Positions 26,159 through 35,442 of a DNA stretch of 64,000 bases are shown here, one piece after another. A program made the position numbers and the translations under genes. The first letter of the stretch is position 1. Each line of letters opens with the position of its first letter. Below the pieces are notes generated by a model. It ran no database searches. It had not been told where the DNA came from and saw only the letters and a program-made list of their open reading frames with translations. This DNA comes from Sandaracinaceae bacterium (GTDB lineage Bacteria > Myxococcota_A > Polyangia > Polyangiales > Sandaracinaceae): contig JAHBWG010000015.1 in the NCBI GenBank assembly GCA_019637095.1, positions 1 to 64,000 of the forward strand, in the 5' to 3' direction.

Positions 26159-27484
26159 CTACTCGGCGCGCGCGACGCGGCGGCCGACCACGCGCTCGAG
26201 CCGCGCCCACGCCCGGCCGTGCTCGGCCCGCGCGCGCTCGAGCTCGACGGCGAGCTCGAGCAGCTCGCGCTGCGCGAGCTGGAGGTCCGCGACGCTCGCG
26301 CGGCCGACGGTGTAGGCGCCGATCACCGACTCGAACGCGCTCTGGGCCTGCGGCAGCAGCGTGCGCTCGGTGACGCGGGCGCGCCGGTCGGCGTCCCGCA
26401 CCTCGGAGAGCGCCGCGGCGAGCTCGGCGAGCGCGTCGAGCTCCGCGCTCGCCCCGGCGGCGCGCTCGGCCTCGGCGTCGGCCTCCGCGGCGCGCTGGGC
26501 GTCGTCGTAGGCCTCCTGCCAGAGCGGGATCGTCAACGCGACTTGCAATCCGAGCATGGGATCGGTGTTGCCCGGCATCGGCATCCCGTCGGTCCACTCG
26601 ACGCCGACGGTGAAGGAGGGGAAGCGCGCTCCCTCGGCGGCGCGCGCGGCGTCGTCGCCGGCCTCGGCGAGCCGCTCGAACGAGCGCAGGAACGGGTGCG
26701 CGCGGACCGCGTCCGCCAGCGCCGCGGCGGACTCGGCGGGGAGGCCCAGGGCGGGCTCGCCCTCGGCGCGCGCGTCCTCGGGCAGCTCGCCGCCGACGGC
26801 GGCGCGCAGCGCGGCGCGCGCCGCCTGCGCCTGCTCGTCGAGCCCGTCGATCGCGTCGGCGAGGCGCGCGCGGGACAGCTCCACGCGAGCGAGCTCGGCG
26901 AGCGTCGCCTCGCTCGCCTCGAGCCGCGCGCGCAGCGACTCGGCGAGCCCGCCGAGCAGCTCGAGCTGCTCGCGCCACACGCGCGCGACCCGCTCCACGA
27001 GCCAGAGGCGCCACCACGCGTCGGCGACGCGGGCGGCGACGTCGAGCGCGCGCGCCTCGAAGCGCAGCTGCGCCGCCGCCGCGCGCGCGGACTGTGCGTC
27101 CGCCGCCGCGGTGAGCCGCGTCGGCCAGGGGAAGCTCTGGCTCGCCATCAGGCGGTGGCGCTGGACGTCGAGAGGCAGCGCGAAGAAGGCGTAGCCGATC
27201 ATCGGATCGGGCAGCGCGCGGGCGGGCGCGATGCGCAGCGTCTCGGCGCGCCAGCGCGCGTAACGCTCCCTCAGCTCGGGGCTCGCGGCGAGCGCGAGGG
27301 TCACGTAGCTCTCGAGCCGGCCGTCGCGCGGGGCGGGCGCGGCCTCCGCTCCGCGCGATCGCGGCGCGGCGCGGGCGAGGTCGTGCCGGACCGAGGTCTC
27401 GTAGCGCGCGGCGCACCCGGCGAAGAGGCCGATCGCCAGGAGCGCGGCCCCGAGCGAGCCGGGCCGGAGGTTCGCGCGCGTCAC
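26159..27484 (-). CDS. cusC: CusC/TolC-type outer-membrane efflux lipoprotein
   Basis: A 441-residue outer-membrane factor for the Cus pump: lipoprotein signal (lipobox LFAGC), then two long helical repeats typical of the outer-membrane efflux protein family (LALAASPELRERYARW; later the matching FERLAEAG region), with beta-strand segments such as GVEWTDGMP and LGLQVALTIPLW. It has several Met residues (DPMIGYAFF, GMPMPGNTDPM). The start is placed at GTG 27484, four bases after the predicted sigma-54 transcript start; a GTG at 27514 is in frame but lies within the promoter. It is the first of the efflux genes on this strand. Confidence 0.88.
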   Translation of the reverse strand: MTRANLRPGSLGAALLAIGLFAGCAARYETSVRHDLARAAPRSRGAEAAPAPRDGRLESYVTLALAASPELRERYARWRAETLRIAPARALPDPMIGYAFFALPLDVQRHRLMASQSFPWPTRLTAAADAQSARAAAAQLRFEARALDVAARVADAWWRLWLVERVARVWREQLELLGGLAESLRARLEASEATLAELARVELSRARLADAIDGLDEQAQAARAALRAAVGGELPEDARAEGEPALGLPAESAAALADAVRAHPFLRSFERLAEAGDDAARAAEGARFPSFTVGVEWTDGMPMPGNTDPMLGLQVALTIPLWQEAYDDAQRAAEADAEAERAAGASAELDALAELAAALSEVRDADRRARVTERTLLPQAQSAFESVIGAYTVGRASVADLQLAQRELLELAVELERARAEHGRAWARLERVVGRRVARAE

Positions 27485-27497
27485 GCGGAGGCGCGAG

Positions 27498-27513
27498 AGC
27501 GAGCCCCGTGCCA
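27498..27513 (-). promoter_or_regulatory. sigma-54 promoter of cusC (-24/-12)
   Basis: The minus strand reads TGGCACGGGGCTCGCT, the third identical copy. The predicted start is near 27487. Confidence 0.8.
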
Positions 27514-27516
27514 CGC

Positions 27517-27536
27517 GCCCGCGCCGGCGCGCGGGC
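27517..27536. promoter_or_regulatory. inverted repeat next to cusC promoter
   Basis: GCCCGCGC, four bases, GCGCGGGC. It occupies the same position as the hairpins in the other two cassettes but has an unrelated sequence. Confidence 0.5.
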
Positions 27537-27577
27537 CGCCTCGTGGCGCCGCGCTGTGGCCGAGCCGGACGGGCGGC

Positions 27578-27594
27578 GTGACCGCCTCGGTCAC
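27578..27594. promoter_or_regulatory. candidate activator site GTGACC-N5-GGTCAC upstream of cusC
   Basis: Perfect palindrome 64 bases upstream of the -24 element. It overlaps the stop codon of the TerB-like gene. Confidence 0.75.
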
Positions 27595-27947
27595 GCGCCG
27601 ACGGCGGCCTCGAGGCGCGCGCGGATCGCGCCCTCGTCGACGCCCGCGACCCGGCCGACCGCGACGAGGTAGGCGACCTCCTCCTCGACGATCACCCCAT
27701 CCGCCGCCGCCGCCTGCACCAGCCGCTCGATCACCTCTTCGTGCACCGCCGCGGGCATGCGCGCGAGCGCCTCCGCCGCCTCGTCCCCGTCGAGGATCGG
27801 GAAGATCACCGCGCGCTCGTCCGACGCGATGCCGAGCTCGTCGAGCATCTTGTCGACGAACCGCTCCTCGGCCGGATCGAGCACGTCGTCGGTGACGACG
27901 ATGCCCGCCACCAACTGCGCGACCTTGCGCCGCTCGTCCGGGGTCAT
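27591..27947 (-). CDS. TerB-like small acidic helical protein
   Basis: A 118-residue soluble protein with the helical pattern of the TerB/DjlA N-terminal family: a first half with VAGIVVTDDVLDPAEERFVDKML and a second with VQAAAADGVIVEEEVAYLVAV, both acidic D/E-x-loops of the kind that bind metal in TerB. Family members are linked to tellurite and stress responses, but the biochemical role is not established. A TACGCT hexamer lies seven bases before the ATG. It is upstream of the cusC cassette on the same strand. Confidence 0.75.
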   Translation of the reverse strand: MTPDERRKVAQLVAGIVVTDDVLDPAEERFVDKMLDELGIASDERAVIFPILDGDEAAEALARMPAAVHEEVIERLVQAAAADGVIVEEEVAYLVAVGRVAGVDEGAIRARLEAAVGA

Positions 27948-27954
27948 ACATGCG

Positions 27955-27960
27955 AGCGTA
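27955..27960 (-). promoter_or_regulatory. -10-like hexamer TACGCT, 7 bases before start at 27947
   Basis: TANNNT hexamer preceded by GG; the ATG would be almost at the transcript end. Confidence 0.55.
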
Positions 27961-28124
27961 CCGCACGCGCTGCCGCGGCACCCCAGATTTGATCTCGACA
28001 GCGGGGCCCCCGTTCATCACAATCCGCCGCGCGATTGGCCTGTGATGCGGGTCGTCGCGCAGCCACCACGGCCCGTCGCTCCCCGACGGCGGGTCTCGAG
28101 GAACCACCGAGGAGTATCCCGCGC

Positions 28125-29411
<1,287 letters not shown>

Positions 29412-29447
29412 GCGTCGAGCCGGCTCGCCCGGTGAGCGAAAGCGCGG

Positions 29448-29453
29448 TACGCG
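29448..29453 (+). promoter_or_regulatory. -10-like hexamer TACGCG, 7 bases before start at 29461
   Basis: TANNNT-like (last base G) and preceded by GG. Confidence 0.35.
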
Positions 29454-29460
29454 TGAGTCG

Positions 29461-30141
29461 GTGCGCACGCAGGTCACGAGGCGAGCGTCCCGATCGCGCC
29501 ACGGCGTGCTCGTCGCGCTCGCGCTGAGCGGGTGCATCCCCATCCCCGCCGCGCTCCCCCCGGCGAAGGCCGCGCTCGCGTTCGGCGCGGCGATCGGCAA
29601 CCCGGTGCCCTCGCCGTTCGACGGCACGCCGCTGTCCGAGGTCGAGCCGGTGATGGTCGGGCGCATCGGCGTGACGCCGCAGGCGATGTGGCCAGAGCAG
29701 CACCGCCGCCCGATCGAGCTCGACGGGGGCTACCTGTTCCACGTCTTCACGAACGAGCGGCGCCACAACCGCAACCGCCACGGCGCCTACCTGGGCCTGA
29801 GCGTGCTCGCCGGGGACTTCTGGCTCGGCGGCAACTGGCGCGCGCGCATCGTGCTGCGCGGGAGCGCCGACTACTTCGTGATGCAGAGCTACCCGGGCGA
29901 TGGCGGCGGCGCGTCGTGGTCGATCGGCTTCGAGGCGGCCGACTACGTCGAGCACGCGAGCGACGCGGCGAACCCCCCGCTGCTCGGCCTCGCCGCCGGC
30001 GAGCTCGGCATCGGCGTCGAGCTGTTCGGCGGCTTCCACACGGTCGGCGGCGCGGACTACGGCACGGTCGGCCTCGCGCTGACCGGGCGCTGGCCAGGCA
30101 CGCTCGGCGTCGTGCTGATCCCGCTCACCGGCTCGCTGTGA
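29461..30141 (+). CDS. lipoprotein of unknown function
   Basis: A 226-residue protein with a lipoprotein signal (lipobox LSGC, Cys near residue 25). The mature part alternates short beta-like segments with Gly and aromatic residues (YLGLSVLAGDFWLGGNW, GELGIGVELFGGF), suggesting a beta-rich, perhaps outer-membrane-associated, domain. No known family recognised. GTG start with a TACGCG hexamer seven bases upstream. Confidence 0.65.
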   Translation: MRTQVTRRASRSRHGVLVALALSGCIPIPAALPPAKAALAFGAAIGNPVPSPFDGTPLSEVEPVMVGRIGVTPQAMWPEQHRRPIELDGGYLFHVFTNERRHNRNRHGAYLGLSVLAGDFWLGGNWRARIVLRGSADYFVMQSYPGDGGGASWSIGFEAADYVEHASDAANPPLLGLAAGELGIGVELFGGFHTVGGADYGTVGLALTGRWPGTLGVVLIPLTGSL

Positions 30142-30201
30142 GTTGGCTTCGAGGCGTGTGACATTTGTGACGGGCCCGTGGAGGCGGCGTCACCCAGGTG
30201 C

Positions 30202-30207
30202 TAAGAG
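30202..30207 (+). promoter_or_regulatory. -10-like hexamer TAAGAG, 7 bases before start at 30215
   Basis: Weak match to TANNNT (last base G) at the usual distance from the GTG. Confidence 0.35.
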
Positions 30208-30214
30208 CCGCCGC

Positions 30215-31663
30215 GTGAGGGATTCGTTGCTCGACGTCTCGGCGCATGAAGGGGCGCGCCGGGTGGCGCTCGGTTACCTCGACCTCGCGCAGGTCGCGGC
30301 GACACGGCTCGCCGAGAGCGACGCCGACAACGCGCTGCACGACTTCCGCGTGGGGATGCGGCGCCTGCGGGCCTGCGCGCGCGCGTACGACGACGTCCTC
30401 GGCGCGGAGGTCGGCAAGCGCCTGCGGCGCCGGCTCAAGCGCGTCGCCGCTGCGACCAACCCCGGGCGCGATGCGGAGGTGCAGCTCGACTGGGTGCTCA
30501 CCGTCGGTGACACGGAGGGCGAGCTCGAGAGACACGGCGTGCTCTGGCTCGCGGAGCGCCTGCGCGCCGAGAAGGACGCGGCGTACGCGCTGGTGCGCGC
30601 GGAGCTGCTCGACGAGTTCGGTAAGCTCGAGGGTCGCCTGCGCGAGGCGCTCTCGTCGTACGTGGTGCACCACGTCGTCGGTGAAGAGTCGGAGGGCCCG
30701 CGCTTCGGCGTGATCGCGGGCCGCGCGCTCGAGCGCACGCTCGTCGAGCTGCGCGCCGACCTCGCCGGCGTGAAGACGATCGAGGACGAGGCGCTCGCGC
30801 ACCGCGCCCGCATCCACGGCAAGCGCCTGCGCTACCTCCTCGAGCCGTTCCGCAACGAGGTCGGGCACGCGAAGGTCGTGGTGCGCAAGTGCAAGGCGCT
30901 GCAGGACCTGCTCGGCGACCTCAACGACCTGCACAACCTCGCGACGACGGTCGGCGAGGCGCTCGAGCAGGCGTCGGTCGAGCGCGCGCGGCGCCTGCGC
31001 GAGCTCGCGAGCCGCGTCGACGACGCGCTCGGCGTCGAGCTCGCGACCGACCACGAGCCCGGCCTCATCGCGATGCTCCAGCGCGTGCAACGCGACCGCG
31101 CGTCGATGTTCGCCTCCCTCACCGGCGAGTGGCTCGCGCCCGGCGGCAAGCTCGACGATCTCGACGCGGAGGTGCGCCGCCTCGCCTCGCGGCTGGCGCG
31201 GCGACCGGGCGTCGAGGTGGAGCGCAAGTACCTGCTCTCGGGCAAGCCGCCTCGGTGCGAGGGCGTGACCCCGGTCGCGATCGAGCAAGGGTACTTGCCC
31301 GGTGAGCGCCTCCTCGAGCGGGTGCGCCGCACGCACGGGCCGCGCGGGGTGACGCACGTGCGAACGGTGAAGCTCGGCGCGGGGATCGAGCGCGTCGAGG
31401 TCGAGGAGCCGTGCGACGAGGGCGTGTTCGCCACGCTCTACGCGCTGACCGAGGGCCGGCGCGTCCACAAGGAGCGCTTCCGCGTCGCGGACGGCGCGCT
31501 CGAGTGGGAGATCGACGGCTTCCTCGACCGCGACCTCTGGCTCGCCGAGGTCGAGCTCGCGAGCCCGGACGCCGAGGTGATCGTGCCCGACTGGCTCGCG
31601 CCCTACGTGGTGCGCGAGGTCACCGACGAGGCGGAGTACGTCAACGCGCGCCTCGCGCGGTAG
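30215..31663 (+). CDS. CHAD-CYTH domain protein
   Basis: A 482-residue cytoplasmic protein with two phosphate-related domains. An N-terminal CHAD domain (about 5-290; HDFRVGMRRLRA and HGKRLRYLLEPF carry the conserved His/Arg/Lys that bind polyphosphate) is followed by a C-terminal CYTH domain with the E-x-E-x-K motif (EVERKYLL) near 333, typical of triphosphate-tunnel enzymes. The usual fused order is CYTH then CHAD, so this is reversed. Likely role: binding and hydrolysis of polyphosphate or triphosphate. The frame is open further upstream, but GTG 30215 fits the domain start. Confidence 0.85.
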   Translation: MRDSLLDVSAHEGARRVALGYLDLAQVAATRLAESDADNALHDFRVGMRRLRACARAYDDVLGAEVGKRLRRRLKRVAAATNPGRDAEVQLDWVLTVGDTEGELERHGVLWLAERLRAEKDAAYALVRAELLDEFGKLEGRLREALSSYVVHHVVGEESEGPRFGVIAGRALERTLVELRADLAGVKTIEDEALAHRARIHGKRLRYLLEPFRNEVGHAKVVVRKCKALQDLLGDLNDLHNLATTVGEALEQASVERARRLRELASRVDDALGVELATDHEPGLIAMLQRVQRDRASMFASLTGEWLAPGGKLDDLDAEVRRLASRLARRPGVEVERKYLLSGKPPRCEGVTPVAIEQGYLPGERLLERVRRTHGPRGVTHVRTVKLGAGIERVEVEEPCDEGVFATLYALTEGRRVHKERFRVADGALEWEIDGFLDRDLWLAEVELASPDAEVIVPDWLAPYVVREVTDEAEYVNARLAR

Positions 31664-31684
31664 CCCCTCGGGCGCGCGCGGCCC

Positions 31685-32845
31685 TCAGGTGCAGACGCCG
31701 AAGGTGCAGACCTGCCCGCCGGCGCACCGGATGCCGCAGCCGCCGCAGTGCTCCACCGAGTCGAAGAACATGCACTCGCCCGCGCAGCACTGCCTCGCGT
31801 CGCTGCACTCCGACGACGTCGTGCACGCGCGGCAGCGGTTTGCGTCGCAGATGGGCTGGGCGCGCGGGCAGTTCCGGCCCTCGACGCACTCGACGCAGTG
31901 GTAGCGCCGCGGCTCCCTGATCGTGCAGTAGGAGAGCGCGCCGCCGCACCCGACGTGCGTCGCCGGATCGCACACGGAGCAGTTGTAGTCGCAGTAGGGA
32001 AGCGTCGGGTCGCACGACTCGGGCGTGCACGGGCGACAGTTCCCATCTCTGCAGGCACCGGTCACGCAGTCGCGCCCCGTCGTGCAGCTCTGCCCCTCCG
32101 GGCACGGGACGGTCCCCGGGCCCGAGCACGTCGCGTTGCACGTCCCACACGCGTCCGTGTTCCCGTCGTCGCAGGTCTCGGCGCCGACCACGAGCCCATC
32201 GCCACAGACGGGCCGACAGGTCGTCCCGCTGCACGCCCAACCGAGCTCGAGGCGACAGAACGCGTCGCAGCCGTCGCCCGCGCGGTTGTTCCCGTCGTCG
32301 CACAGCTCGGAGCCATCGAGCGCGCCGTTGCCGCACGTGTTCGTGCAGACCGACGGCGTCCCGGCGCAGGACCAGCCCGGCTCGATCGCGCACGTCGCGT
32401 CGCAGCCGTCGCCGCCGACGCCGTTGCCGTCGTCGCACACCTCGACGTCGGGGCAGATCACCCGATCGCCACACGTCGCGCCGGTCCCCGGACCCGTGCA
32501 AGTCGCGTTGCAGGGGCCGCACGCGGTGGTGAAGCCGTCGTCGCACGCCTCGCCGGGCTCGACCACGCGGTCGCCGCAGATCGTCGTCGGCCCCCCGTCG
32601 CGCGGCGGGCCGGCGTCCGGGGAGACGGCGCCGTCGGGCCGCGCCGCGTCCGGGCCCGCGTCGACGATCGGCGCCGGCTCCGCGTCCGGGCCGGCGTCCA
32701 GGCCAGGCCCCGCGTCCATGCCGGGCGCCGCGCCCCCGTCGTCGAAGCGCACGCGCCCAGGGTTGGTCAGGAGCGTGCAGCCCGCGAGCGCCCAGAGGGG
32801 CACGGCGAGCGCGAAGGCTCGCGCGCACCACGAGCTCAGAAGCAC
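31685..32845 (-). CDS. cysteine-rich (DUF4215) lipoprotein
   Basis: A 386-residue lipoprotein (lipobox LAGC) with an Asp/Ala/Gly/Pro linker and then Myxococcus cysteine-rich (DUF4215) repeats of the CGDGxxxxxExCDDGN type, about four in number, followed by a second Cys-rich region (CPEGQSC, CVECVEGRNC, CCAGECMFF) and a C-terminal GGCGIRCAGGQVC motif. It should be exported and heavily disulfide-bonded. The GTG start lies ten bases inside the end of the upstream gene. Its N-terminus (CTLLTNPGRVRF) and first repeat closely match that gene, so the pair arose by duplication. Confidence 0.8.
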   Translation of the reverse strand: MLLSSWCARAFALAVPLWALAGCTLLTNPGRVRFDDGGAAPGMDAGPGLDAGPDAEPAPIVDAGPDAARPDGAVSPDAGPPRDGGPTTICGDRVVEPGEACDDGFTTACGPCNATCTGPGTGATCGDRVICPDVEVCDDGNGVGGDGCDATCAIEPGWSCAGTPSVCTNTCGNGALDGSELCDDGNNRAGDGCDAFCRLELGWACSGTTCRPVCGDGLVVGAETCDDGNTDACGTCNATCSGPGTVPCPEGQSCTTGRDCVTGACRDGNCRPCTPESCDPTLPYCDYNCSVCDPATHVGCGGALSYCTIREPRRYHCVECVEGRNCPRAQPICDANRCRACTTSSECSDARQCCAGECMFFDSVEHCGGCGIRCAGGQVCTFGVCT

Positions 32846-34500
32846 GTCAGCACCTGCGAGTAGACCATCCCACCTCTCCCGAACACGCCGACGTAGCGGT
32901 TCGCCGTCCCGCCGAGGCCCGCGAGGTGGTACCACGCGTCCGCGAGCGCCGGCACCGGCGGGTAGGCGACGCCGTCGCTCACGCGGACCCGGAGCCCGGG
33001 GATGCTCGCCTGCGGCAGCGCGAGCACCGTGCCGTCGTCGGCCGCGGCGAGGAAGACGAGCCCGCCGTAGTAGGGGTGCGACGCGAAGCGCGAACCGGAC
33101 GGCTCGAGGAGCAAGACCTCCGCGGCTCCGCTGCTCAGGTCGTAGTGGGTCACTACCACCCGGCCGCTGCTGCGCTCGCCGATCGCGTCCGACACGATCT
33201 CCTGCGCGCCGCCAGTGAACAAGCGCACCGACGACCCGACGAGCCCGCTCGCGTCGAACCGTTGGTAACGCAGGCCCGACTCCCCGCGCTCATCGAAGAT
33301 CGCCGCGTAGACGCCGCCGCCGACGTGGGCGACCTCCGGACTCGCGCTGAGGCCCGAGGTCGTGGTGTGGAGCAGCGTGTTGCTCACGAGCGTTCCGCCC
33401 CGCAGGATGAGACCGCGCGTCTCGAACGCCGAGGCCTGCACGACGACGCCGATCTCGCCGTCGCCCTGCGCGACGTCGGAGTAGAAGCCAGGGACGTGGC
33501 CGACGCCCGGCAGGGGCTCGGCAGCTGTGATGACGTCCCCGGCGTCGCTCACGCGCACGTGCCGGGCGGGGCCTTCGCCGACGTAGACGATGGCCCACGC
33601 GGTCCCGTCCCACGCCACGTCCATGCGCAGCGGCTCGTGCGTGGTCGTCGCCACCCCGCGATCCGCGATGACCGCAGCTCCCGACGCGTCGATGCGGGTG
33701 AAACGCAGCTCGTAGGAGCCCGGGCCGCGCTCCGAGGCCCACACCACCGCGCCCATCCCCCGCGCGGGGATCCACGTGACGGCCAGCGAGTAGGCCTGGA
33801 GCGCGTAGGTCCCGACGGCGCGCGGCGCGAGCCCGACCAGGTCGTCGTCGGCGAAGCCGTCGCAGTCGTCGTCCCTCCCGTTGCACACCTCGCGCGCGCC
33901 GGGGTGGACGGTCGGGTCGGTGTCGTCGCAGTCCGCGGGCGCGGCGTGGCCGTCGTCGTCGGCGTCGTAGCCACAGACCGAGGGCGCGCCCACGCAGATC
34001 CAGCTCGGCTCGACCGCGCACGACGCGCTGCACCCATCGCCGCTCGCGCCGTTCCCGTCGTCGCACGCCTCGACGTCGGCGCACAGGCTGCCGTCGCCGC
34101 AGGTCGCGCCGGTCCCCGGCCCGGTGCAAGTCGCGTTGCACGGTCCGCACGCCGTCGTGAATCCGTCGTCGCACGCTTCACCTGGCTCGACGACGCCGTC
34201 TCCGCACGTCGTCACCGGGCCCGCGTCACGCGGCGGCCCGGCGTCGAACGACGGGCCCGCGTCGAACGACGGGCCCGCGTCGAACGACGGGCCCGCGTCG
34301 AGCGACGGGCCCGCGTCGAACGACGGGCCCGCGTCGAGCGACGGACCCGCATCGAACGACGGGCCCGCGTCGAACGACGGGCCCGCGTCGAGCGACGGGC
34401 CCGCGTCCGCGGGATCGCCGAAGCGCACGCGCCCCGGGTCGGTCAGGAGCGTGCAGCCCGCGAGCGCCGAGAGCGGCAGCAGGAGCGCGACGTGGCGCAT
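32836..34500 (-). CDS. DUF4215 lipoprotein with AGPSFD repeat linker and MopE-like motif
   Basis: A 554-residue lipoprotein (lipobox LAGC). A linker of nine AGPS(F/L)D units leads into a DUF4215-type Cys repeat pair nearly identical to that of the next gene, then a DxDxDG calcium-type stretch (DADDDGHAAPADCDDTDP, VCNGRDDDCDG) of the kind found in MopE-like myxobacterial proteins. A C-terminal beta-propeller-like domain of about 300 residues has repeated VVWASE/IVYVGE/AAIFDE strands. The ATG overlaps the stop of the TPR gene by one base, so translation is coupled. Confidence 0.8.
   Translation of the reverse strand: MRHVALLLPLSALAGCTLLTDPGRVRFGDPADAGPSLDAGPSFDAGPSFDAGPSLDAGPSFDAGPSLDAGPSFDAGPSFDAGPSFDAGPPRDAGPVTTCGDGVVEPGEACDDGFTTACGPCNATCTGPGTGATCGDGSLCADVEACDDGNGASGDGCSASCAVEPSWICVGAPSVCGYDADDDGHAAPADCDDTDPTVHPGAREVCNGRDDDCDGFADDDLVGLAPRAVGTYALQAYSLAVTWIPARGMGAVVWASERGPGSYELRFTRIDASGAAVIADRGVATTTHEPLRMDVAWDGTAWAIVYVGEGPARHVRVSDAGDVITAAEPLPGVGHVPGFYSDVAQGDGEIGVVVQASAFETRGLILRGGTLVSNTLLHTTTSGLSASPEVAHVGGGVYAAIFDERGESGLRYQRFDASGLVGSSVRLFTGGAQEIVSDAIGERSSGRVVVTHYDLSSGAAEVLLLEPSGSRFASHPYYGGLVFLAAADDGTVLALPQASIPGLRVRVSDGVAYPPVPALADAWYHLAGLGGTANRYVGVFGRGGMVYSQVLTCF
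34242..34407. repeat. 18-base in-frame tandem repeat, 9 copies
   Basis: The unit GTCGAACGACGGGCCCGC (variant GTCGAGCGAC...) encodes AGPSFD/AGPSLD on the minus strand, in the linker behind the lipid anchor. Two alternating variants suggest expansion by multi-unit duplication. Confidence 0.85.
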
Positions 34501-35282
34501 CAGAACGCGCCCCTCGCGGTCAGGCCGCAGCCGGTCGGGCCGCACGAGAAGTCGACCGAGGCGCGGTCGGCGCTCGCCCCCGAGGCCAGCGCGACGACGA
34601 GCCACACGAGCCCCGCCCCGGCGGCGACCGCGCCGACCGGCCAGAGCACGTCGGTCACGACGGAGAGCGTCTCGACGTCGGACTGCAGGCCGCGCGCGCT
34701 CTCGTCGGCGCACACGTCGCCCGGGCAGGCCGCCGACAGCGCCGCGTTGCGGTCGAGCGCGAGCGCGCCCGTGATCACCGACGCGACGAGCGCGGCCGCG
34801 CCGATCGCGGTGACGACGACGGGACCGGTCACGTCGAGGCCGGCGCTCGGCGCCGCGGCCGCGCGCACGCTCGCGCGCACCGTCGGGCTCGGCGGGCCCG
34901 GGTCCGCCGCGGGCGGCTCGCCGGCGAGCTCGGCCTCGAGCTGCGCGAGCACCACCTCGAGCCGCGCGCGGTTCGGGATCTCGCCCGCGTCGCGCAGGTA
35001 GGCGCGCAGCGCCTCCGCGGCCTGCGGCCGCATCTGCGCGTCCCGCAAGGCGACGTACCGGTTGTAGAGGAGCGGCGGCCGCCCCGAGAGGCGGTAGGCG
35101 ATCTCGAACTCCTCCGCCGCGGTGACGAACTCGCCGCGGTCGTAGGCACGCTGCCCGAGCTCGAAGTGCAGGCGGGCGTCCTCGTCGATGTCACCCGGCG
35201 GTTGCTGCGCCCGCGCCGTGGCGCCGGCGAGCAGGGCGAAGAGGAGCGCGAGCGGGGTGAGCCCCCATCCGAAGCGTCGCAT
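34500..35282 (-). CDS. TPR-containing membrane protein
   Basis: A 260-residue protein with a cleavable signal peptide (ends near ARAQ, residue 25), a TPR-type helical region (LHFELGQRAYDRGEFVTAAEEFEIAYRL and the next pair, about 37-120), a Pro/Ala linker, and two hydrophobic segments near 150-170 and 210-230. This layout is common among myxobacterial envelope proteins. TAGAGT lies eight bases before the ATG, making it the first gene of a three-gene unit with the two cysteine-rich lipoproteins. Role unknown; TPRs suggest protein binding in the periplasm. Confidence 0.7.
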   Translation of the reverse strand: MRRFGWGLTPLALLFALLAGATARAQQPPGDIDEDARLHFELGQRAYDRGEFVTAAEEFEIAYRLSGRPPLLYNRYVALRDAQMRPQAAEALRAYLRDAGEIPNRARLEVVLAQLEAELAGEPPAADPGPPSPTVRASVRAAAAPSAGLDVTGPVVVTAIGAAALVASVITGALALDRNAALSAACPGDVCADESARGLQSDVETLSVVTDVLWPVGAVAAGAGLVWLVVALASGASADRASVDFSCGPTGCGLTARGAF

Positions 35283-35290
35283 GGCGGGCC

Positions 35291-35296
35291 ACTCTA
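35291..35296 (-). promoter_or_regulatory. -10-like hexamer TAGAGT, 8 bases before start at 35282
   Basis: TANNNT hexamer before the first gene of the cysteine-rich lipoprotein unit. Confidence 0.5.
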
Positions 35297-35442
35297 GCTC
35301 CGGCGCGCCGCCGAGGCCCGTGCCCTCGCGCGCCCGCGGGCGCCGGGCGCGCGCGCGAGCGGGGGAACGCCCGAGAACGCCGGGCTCGCGCGCGCGCCGG
35401 CGCCGATGACCGCGCGGTTTCAGTCGCCGCGAAGCGCCCGCG

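Noticed and set aside
29416-29427. CGAGCCGGCTCG palindrome after citrate synthase as terminator
   Set aside because: No loop, no T-tract, and such palindromes are frequent in this GC-rich DNA.
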